Assembly: GCF_019923745.1 (NCBI RefSeq) | Contig: NZ_JAANOG010000001.1 | Span: 124,001-188,000, forward strand | Length of the DNA stretch: 64,000 nt | Source: Aquirufa aurantiipilula | GTDB taxonomy: Bacteria; Bacteroidota; Bacteroidia; Cytophagales; Spirosomataceae | Direction: 5' to 3' | In this document: positions 59,600 to 64,000 of the stretch, piece after piece | Position numbering within the stretch: the first letter of the stretch is position 1 | Layout of the letters: the number at the start of each line of letters is the position of its first letter | Program-made: the position numbers and the translations under genes | The notes under the pieces: model-generated | Databases searched by the model: none | What the model was told of the DNA's origin: nothing | What the model saw: the letters and a program-made list of their open reading frames with translations, nothing else

Positions 59600-60745
59600 A
59601 TGAAACAAGAGGAAACTAAACATCCTAAACAAAAGTCGGCTTTTAGAGAATGGCTTGATTCGGTAGCATTTGCTGTGGTAGCGGCTACTTTGATCAGATT
59701 CTTTTTATTTGAAGCTTATACCATTCCCACTCCATCCATGGAAAGTTCCTTGATGGTGGGTGATTTCCTCTTTGTAAGTAAAATGCATTATGGGGTTCGA
59801 ACTCCCAAAACGCCTTTACAGCTTCCATTGACTCATCAGAAAATTTGGTTTACCAATTTGCCATCTTATTTACGTTGGCTTGATTTACCTGTATTTCGAC
59901 TTCCTGGATTTACGGACGTTAAAAAAGGTGATGCAGTCGTATTTAACGCCCCTAATTGGGAAGAAGATGGAGATGCACCGCTAGATTTGCGGACCTTTTA
60001 TGTGAAGCGTTGTGTAGCTACTCCTGGTGATATTTTAGAGTTGAGAGATCAACAAGTATTTATCAATGGCAAGGCATTAAATAATCCGGAAAGAATGCAG
60101 CATCCCGTTTTCCTAAAAACAAAAGAAGATTTAGATGAAAGCTTTTTTGATCAATATGGAATAAGAAATTCTGCGGATGCTAGTTTTGAGTCTTCGGATT
60201 GGTTGCCTTTAGCAGATTCGACAAATCAACTGGTGGGTTATAAGTTGAATACGAGCAAAAAGCATTTGGATGAAATAATGAAATTGCCTTTCAAGAAGGA
60301 AATTGATTATAATTCATTTAAGGATCCTAAAGGGGTTACTTATTTAGATATCTTTCCTCATGATACAACTCAGTTTAAATGGAATAGAGATTTTTTTGGT
60401 CCATTACAGGTTCCCAAAGAAGGTTGGACGGTTCAGTTAGATTCGAAAACAATTCCTTTGTATCAAGAAGCCATAAGAAGTTATGAGGGGAATAAAGATA
60501 TCACATTAGAAGGGGGTAAATTAATGAAAGATGGTAAGGTTTTGACTTCTTATACCTTTAAGCAAGATTACTATTTCATGATGGGGGATAATCGCCATAA
60601 TTCAGCGGATTCTCGTTTTTGGGGATTTGTTCCTGCTGATCATATTGTGGGTAAAGCGGTATTCGTTTGGATGTCTTTGGATCCCAATAAAGGATTATTT
60701 TCTGGGAAGATTCGCTGGAATAGAATATTTCGATTTGTCGATTAA
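59600..60745 (+). CDS. lepB: Signal peptidase I
   Basis: 381 aa. One N-terminal membrane helix (about 20-38) precedes the catalytic Ser46 in TIPTPSMESSLMVGD; the general base Lys136 is in FYVKRCVATPGD. The C-terminal box is MMGDNRHNSADSRFWGFVP. An insertion of about 150 residues lies between the Lys box and the final box, a feature of the long Bacteroidota enzymes. Cleaves signal peptides of exported proteins in the inner membrane. Last gene of the parA operon, followed by a strong terminator. Confidence 0.96.
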   Translation: MKQEETKHPKQKSAFREWLDSVAFAVVAATLIRFFLFEAYTIPTPSMESSLMVGDFLFVSKMHYGVRTPKTPLQLPLTHQKIWFTNLPSYLRWLDLPVFRLPGFTDVKKGDAVVFNAPNWEEDGDAPLDLRTFYVKRCVATPGDILELRDQQVFINGKALNNPERMQHPVFLKTKEDLDESFFDQYGIRNSADASFESSDWLPLADSTNQLVGYKLNTSKKHLDEIMKLPFKKEIDYNSFKDPKGVTYLDIFPHDTTQFKWNRDFFGPLQVPKEGWTVQLDSKTIPLYQEAIRSYEGNKDITLEGGKLMKDGKVLTSYTFKQDYYFMMGDNRHNSADSRFWGFVPADHIVGKAVFVWMSLDPNKGLFSGKIRWNRIFRFVD

Positions 60746-60762
60746 TTTATCCAGAGAATAAG

Positions 60763-60797
60763 AAAAAAAGCCATCTGAAATAATCTTCAGATGGCTT
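60763..60797. terminator. Bidirectional terminator after lepB
   Basis: The stem AAAGCCATCTGAA pairs with TTCAGATGGCTTT around ATAATC, with A and T runs on either side. It ends the parA-lepB operon and the converging methyltransferase gene. Confidence 0.88.
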
Positions 60798-60800
60798 TTT

Positions 60801-61982
60801 TTATATCACTCGTAATACAAATCCTTTGAGGTAATTACTTTCAGGATGAAACAAGTTGATGGGATGATCAGGTGCTTGGGTCATTTGATGAATCACTTGA
60901 ATTTCTCTTCCAGCCGCTATTCCAGCAGCAACCAACATATTTAGGAATAATTCTCGAGTGATAACTTGAGAACAGGAATATGTGAAAATTAGACCATTTT
61001 TCTTGATTTGTTGGATCGCTAACTGGTTGATTTTTTGATAACCTTGAAGAGCCTTGTGTTTGGTGCTAATGGATTTTGCAAAGGCAGGAGGATCCAAGAT
61101 GATGATATCAAATTCATCTTGATTGTTTTTAAGATAGGGTAGAGTTTCTCCTACAATAGCCTCATGTTTCTTTTTACCAAACTTATTCAAACTAATATTG
61201 GCATTGACTAAATCAATGGCCTTAGCTGATGCATCCAAGGAAATGACAGAAGAAGCACCTGCTTTTAAAGCATATAAGGAGAAGCCGCCTGAATAACAAA
61301 ATGTATTTAAAATGTGTTTATCGGTAGCGTAATGTGCCAATAAGGCACGATTATCTCGTTGATCTAAGAAAAAACCCGTCTTTTGACCTGTAACCCAATT
61401 CACAGAAAATTTTACTCCATTTTCTTGAATTTCATAGGGAATTGCCGCCGTACCAAGTACATAATCATTCTGACAATTTGCTGCAAAGTTCGGAGGGAGC
61501 GTTTCTTTACTTTTATCATATACCGCCTTCAATAAGTCCCCAAAAACTATTTTAAGTGCTTTTACAATGGCCTCTTTATTGCGGTACATACCAATGGTAT
61601 GGGCTTGGAAAACAAATACATCATGGTATACATCGATGATCAAACCAGGGCACCCATCACCTTCACCGTGAATCAATCGAAAAGCATTGGTATCTGTAAA
61701 ATTTAATTGTTGTCTTAGTTCCCATGCCCGGGCTATTTTATGAACCCATAAATCTTGTAAATCCTCAACAGGAGCAAAAGACACGATTTTAACAGCAATA
61801 CTTCCAGCATGATAATGACCCAAGCCTAGAAACTCATCTTTGTCACTTAGAACATTAACCCAATCCCCATCTTGAAGGTTGGGGCTTTGTTGGTAAATGG
61901 CTCCTGAAAATATCCAAGGATGGAACCTTCTTACTGGGGCATCTTTGCCTCTTTTTAAATGTACGCTTTGCTCTGTTATCAT
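60801..61982 (-). CDS. rlmI: Class I SAM-dependent rRNA methyltransferase (RlmI-like)
   Basis: 393 aa from the ATG at 61982; the GTG at 62015 would overlap the upstream gene. The N-terminal PUA domain begins VHLKRGKDAPVRRFHPWIFSG, followed by the central EEHI-type domain (NGVKFSVNWVTGQKTGFFLDQRDNR) and the Rossmann methyltransferase domain. That domain has ILNTFCYSGGFSLYALKAGA, FDIIILDPPAFAKS and TYSCSQVI. RlmI makes m5C1962 of 23S rRNA in E. coli; the exact target here is inferred. Confidence 0.9.
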   Translation of the reverse strand: MITEQSVHLKRGKDAPVRRFHPWIFSGAIYQQSPNLQDGDWVNVLSDKDEFLGLGHYHAGSIAVKIVSFAPVEDLQDLWVHKIARAWELRQQLNFTDTNAFRLIHGEGDGCPGLIIDVYHDVFVFQAHTIGMYRNKEAIVKALKIVFGDLLKAVYDKSKETLPPNFAANCQNDYVLGTAAIPYEIQENGVKFSVNWVTGQKTGFFLDQRDNRALLAHYATDKHILNTFCYSGGFSLYALKAGASSVISLDASAKAIDLVNANISLNKFGKKKHEAIVGETLPYLKNNQDEFDIIILDPPAFAKSISTKHKALQGYQKINQLAIQQIKKNGLIFTYSCSQVITRELFLNMLVAAGIAAGREIQVIHQMTQAPDHPINLFHPESNYLKGFVLRVI

Positions 61983-62001
61983 GCTGCAAAATTGCACATT
62001 T

Positions 62002-62898
62002 TTATTTGAAATCACTTTGTCCTCCTAGTATCCAAGCTGAAAATAGTAAATCTCCAAGATGTTGAATAGCAGCATTAAATTGCATCTCTATTTGTTTGTT
62101 CAAGGATTTATGATAGGCTAAACTAAAAGCCTTACTGTAGTTTTTCACTAAGACGTTTCCTTTTTTGTCAAAACTGTATTTTTTGTTTTCTGGGGTATTT
62201 AGCTGCAATTGTTTCTCTTTTATTAATAATTCAGGAAGTAAATGATGGGATTGCAAGACCCATTGCCAGGTTGCGGCTTGTGTATTTTCTATGTATTTGG
62301 AAGGCCCAAGCCAATCTTCCATTGTATCCCCAAGCAATTCTGGAATGCGAGATTCCCAAAAGCTATGCAATCCATGCTGCCCTGTTTTTTGTCCATCGTA
62401 ATTGGAAGTAGTATGCAAGGGTACATGTGCATCGGCCACATAATGACCTAATTCAGCTGATAATTTGATGATTTGAATCGTGTCATTATTTTTAAAAGCC
62501 TGTACCAATCGTTGATGTGTTTTGGGAATATGCCAAACGACGATACCGTGTTTTTGAAGACTATCCTCGGAGATTATACCTATCGCTTGTTCCCAGGTAG
62601 TAAAATGTATCTTTGGAGGATATTGATCTAAGTCAATGTAATGACGAGCTGCTTCTATATCCAGAATATACCTTCTTTGGTCTGGAAGAACAGCCCATTC
62701 TTCTAATTGGCTTATATGTCTTTTGTAAAATTTACTTAAAATAGGAGGTAATGTAAAGATAGCCAGCTTGTTGATTTTTTTATGGGCATAGAATCCCCAA
62801 GGATTTGCACGTATTTTAGTAGTATGGATTAAAAAGAGGCTAAAAATCAAGTAAATTATCTGGCATTTTTTGAATAAAACCTTGTGAGTATAAATCAT
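62002..62898 (-). CDS. Secreted S1/P1-nuclease-like zinc hydrolase (zinc-dependent phospholipase C superfamily)
   Basis: 298 aa. Signal peptide about 1-31 (ending IRA-N); the mature N-terminus NPWGFYAHKKINKLA gives the Trp and His that bind zinc in this superfamily. Further ligands are in EAARHYIDLDQYP, GHYVADAHVPLHTTSNYDGQ, and GLHSFWESRIPEL, forming a trinuclear zinc site. Nuclease versus phospholipase activity cannot be told from sequence. Lies 19 bases before the methyltransferase gene on the same strand and is divergent from rpsT. Confidence 0.85.
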   Translation of the reverse strand: MIYTHKVLFKKCQIIYLIFSLFLIHTTKIRANPWGFYAHKKINKLAIFTLPPILSKFYKRHISQLEEWAVLPDQRRYILDIEAARHYIDLDQYPPKIHFTTWEQAIGIISEDSLQKHGIVVWHIPKTHQRLVQAFKNNDTIQIIKLSAELGHYVADAHVPLHTTSNYDGQKTGQHGLHSFWESRIPELLGDTMEDWLGPSKYIENTQAATWQWVLQSHHLLPELLIKEKQLQLNTPENKKYSFDKKGNVLVKNYSKAFSLAYHKSLNKQIEMQFNAAIQHLGDLLFSAWILGGQSDFK

Positions 62899-62912
62899 AT
62901 TGTTTACTTTTG
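62882..62912 (+). promoter_or_regulatory. rpsT promoter
   Basis: TTG (62882-62884) and exact -7 TACTTTTG (62905-62912), 20 bases apart. The leader to the rpsT ATG would be about 34 bases. Confidence 0.75.
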
Positions 62913-62952
62913 CATTTCAATTTTCAAAAGAATAGAAATTTTTTAGTTAAAA

Positions 62953-63210
62953 ATGGCAAATCATAAATCAGCACTAAAGCGTATTCGGGCAAATGAAGCA
63001 AAGCGTTTGCGCAATCGTTATCAGCATAAATCTACTCGTACATTGATCAAGAAATTGAGATTGACTACGGACTCTTCTGTAGTGGTAGATTTGTTCAAAC
63101 AAGTTTCTTCAGCTTTGGATAAATTGGCGAAGAAGAACATCATCCATAAGAATAAAGCAGCCAACCAGAAGTCTAAATTAGCTAAGTTGGTTAACAAAGT
63201 CGCTGCTTAA
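62953..63210 (+). CDS. rpsT: 30S ribosomal protein S20
   Basis: 85 aa. MANHKSALKRIRANEAKRLR is the S20 signature, followed by NRYQHKSTRTLIKKLR and a C-terminal helix with IIHKNKAANQKSKLAKLV. It binds the 5' and 3' minor domains of 16S rRNA. Clear promoter and terminator make it a single transcription unit. Confidence 0.98.
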   Translation: MANHKSALKRIRANEAKRLRNRYQHKSTRTLIKKLRLTTDSSVVVDLFKQVSSALDKLAKKNIIHKNKAANQKSKLAKLVNKVAA

Positions 63211-63234
63211 TAGCACGATTATCATATACTTGAT

Positions 63235-63260
63235 AAACCCTGCCTATGGCGGGGTTTTTT
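63235..63260 (+). terminator. rpsT terminator
   Basis: AAACCCTGCC (63235-63244) pairs with GGCGGGGTTT (63248-63257), with one T-G pair, around TAT, followed by T. An in-frame ATG at 63246 upstream of radC lies inside this hairpin, so it is not a start codon. Confidence 0.88.
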
Positions 63261-63293
63261 CGTTTATACCTCATACATTCGCTAAAAAAAGCC

Positions 63294-63995
63294 ATGAAGT
63301 ATGAAGGACCCCATCTAGGAATTAAAGAACTGAATGTAGAAGATCGCCCTAGAGAGAAGTTAAATCTAGTGGGAAAGGATTTACTGGGAGTAGATGAACT
63401 ACTGGCCATTTTAATTCATTCTGGCATTCCCAATAAGTCAGCATTACAAATGGCGAATGAATTACTGAATTCCATTGGAGGGAATTTAAGCACATTAGGT
63501 CGGTTTTCATTGAGTGACTTCATGAAGTTTAAGGGCTTAGGTAAATCGAAGGCTACAATGCTTGTTGCGGCCATGGAACTAGGGAGGCGTAGGATGTCCT
63601 ACGAAGCTTCTCAGGCCATTCAAGTAATTCAGAGCTCCAAAGATGCCTATCGTTTATTTCATCCTCACCTATTTGATTTAAACCACGAAGAATTTTGGGT
63701 CATGCATCTCAATCGAGCCTCCAGTGTTTTGAAGTTGCAAAGGTTGAGTATGGGAGGAGTGGCTGGTACATCGGTCGACTTAAAATTATTATTTAAGTCA
63801 GCATTAGATACCATTTCTAGCTCATTGATTATTGCTCACAATCATCCATCAGGACAGTTGAAGCCTAGTAAAGCAGACAGGGATTTAACGCAAAGAATTG
63901 TGGAAGCAGGTAAAATGTTGGATATCCAAATATTGGACCATGTGATAATTACTGCTCAGGGCTATTTCAGCTTTGCCGATGAAGGCTGTTTATAA
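63294..63995 (+). CDS. radC: RadC-family JAB1/MPN domain protein
   Basis: 233 aa from the ATG at 63294 (MKYEGPHLGIKELNVEDRPR); the ATG at 63246 lies in the rpsT terminator and is rejected. The N-terminal helix-hairpin-helix region (LGVDELLAILIHSGIPNKSA, MKFKGLGKSKATMLVAAMELG) precedes the JAMM/MPN+ metal site SLIIAHNHPSGQLKPSKADRDL. The family was once linked to repair, but its activity is not settled. It is complete, ending 5 bases before the window edge. Confidence 0.95.
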   Translation: MKYEGPHLGIKELNVEDRPREKLNLVGKDLLGVDELLAILIHSGIPNKSALQMANELLNSIGGNLSTLGRFSLSDFMKFKGLGKSKATMLVAAMELGRRRMSYEASQAIQVIQSSKDAYRLFHPHLFDLNHEEFWVMHLNRASSVLKLQRLSMGGVAGTSVDLKLLFKSALDTISSSLIIAHNHPSGQLKPSKADRDLTQRIVEAGKMLDIQILDHVIITAQGYFSFADEGCL

Positions 63996-64000
63996 AGAAA

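Noticed and set aside
62009-62030. AGGAGG before a GTG at 62015 as a Shine-Dalgarno start for the rlmI-like gene
   Set aside because: The bases are coding sequence for Gly-Gly-Gln near the end of the upstream gene; homologues start like the ATG at 61982, and this phylum makes little use of such sites.
63246-63293. N-terminal extension of radC from the ATG at 63246
   Set aside because: That ATG is inside the rpsT terminator stem, and RadC homologues start like the ATG at 63294.

Overview
The window looks like the chromosome of an AT-rich Bacteroidota, most likely a Cytophagales relative. The clues are promoters of the phylum's own type (a -7 element TAnnTTTG, often with a TTG about 18-23 bases upstream) and no useful Shine-Dalgarno sequences. 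Phylum-typical families also appear (Lnb/DUF4105, DUF3822, DUF3108, DUF5683, DUF4266/DUF3570, a 59-aa histone H1-like protein). The tmRNA tag reads GNTQYAMAA, ending in the YAMAA form I associate with Cytophaga. There are no phage genes, insertion sequences or CRISPR arrays; most of it is ordinary core genome with a few accessory islands.

Layout. 1-3859: end of an esterase gene, a secreted DRGH nuclease, and a GH105/kduI pair for unsaturated uronic acid catabolism. 3943-7770: a GNAT-like orphan, a compact MiaA, tRNA-Ser(UGA), rsmI and an Lnb-like lipoprotein acyltransferase. 7776-11981: threonine aldolase, L-rhamnose mutarotase, a second GH105, a small membrane protein and a DUF1080 protein. 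With the first block this suggests growth on rhamnogalacturonan/pectin fragments. 12307-15764: a five-gene run of Rieske lipoprotein, thioredoxin, ApbE, a Cys-tailed DUF4266 peptide and a DUF3570 outer-membrane barrel, which is the best candidate here for an undescribed redox system. 15797-17977: tmRNA, an Lrp regulator and alanine dehydrogenase with a hairpin leader. 17978-22514: an EmrAB-TolC-like efflux operon facing its MarR regulator across a shared palindrome.

22516-28190 is alaS-pabB-pabC-helicase. 28317-32440 holds merR, dprA, pyrE, a Nudix gene, coaD and DUF3822. 32478-37463 holds an ABC-F factor, a Tat-exported Gfo/Idh/MocA oxidoreductase and a GapN-like dehydrogenase. 37581-43083 is queA-ispD-MMPL-MFS-small ORF. 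43265-49798 holds photolyase, DUF3108, recA converging on dnaA, a lipid kinase and a MaoC hydratase. 49855-55548 holds the H1-like protein, an alpha-oxoamine synthase (sphingolipid or sulfonolipid entry), gamma-glutamyltranspeptidase, a VIT1-like protein and a POT transporter.

55713-60745 is a parA-parB-DUF5683-dapB-PhyH-lepB operon. The window closes with an RlmI-like methyltransferase, an S1/P1-type zinc hydrolase, rpsT and radC. Several promoters can be placed by eye and were used to choose starts. Three genes (ispD, DUF3822, DUF3108) appear to start with TTG. All functional calls rest on recognition of motifs and families by eye; no searches were run.
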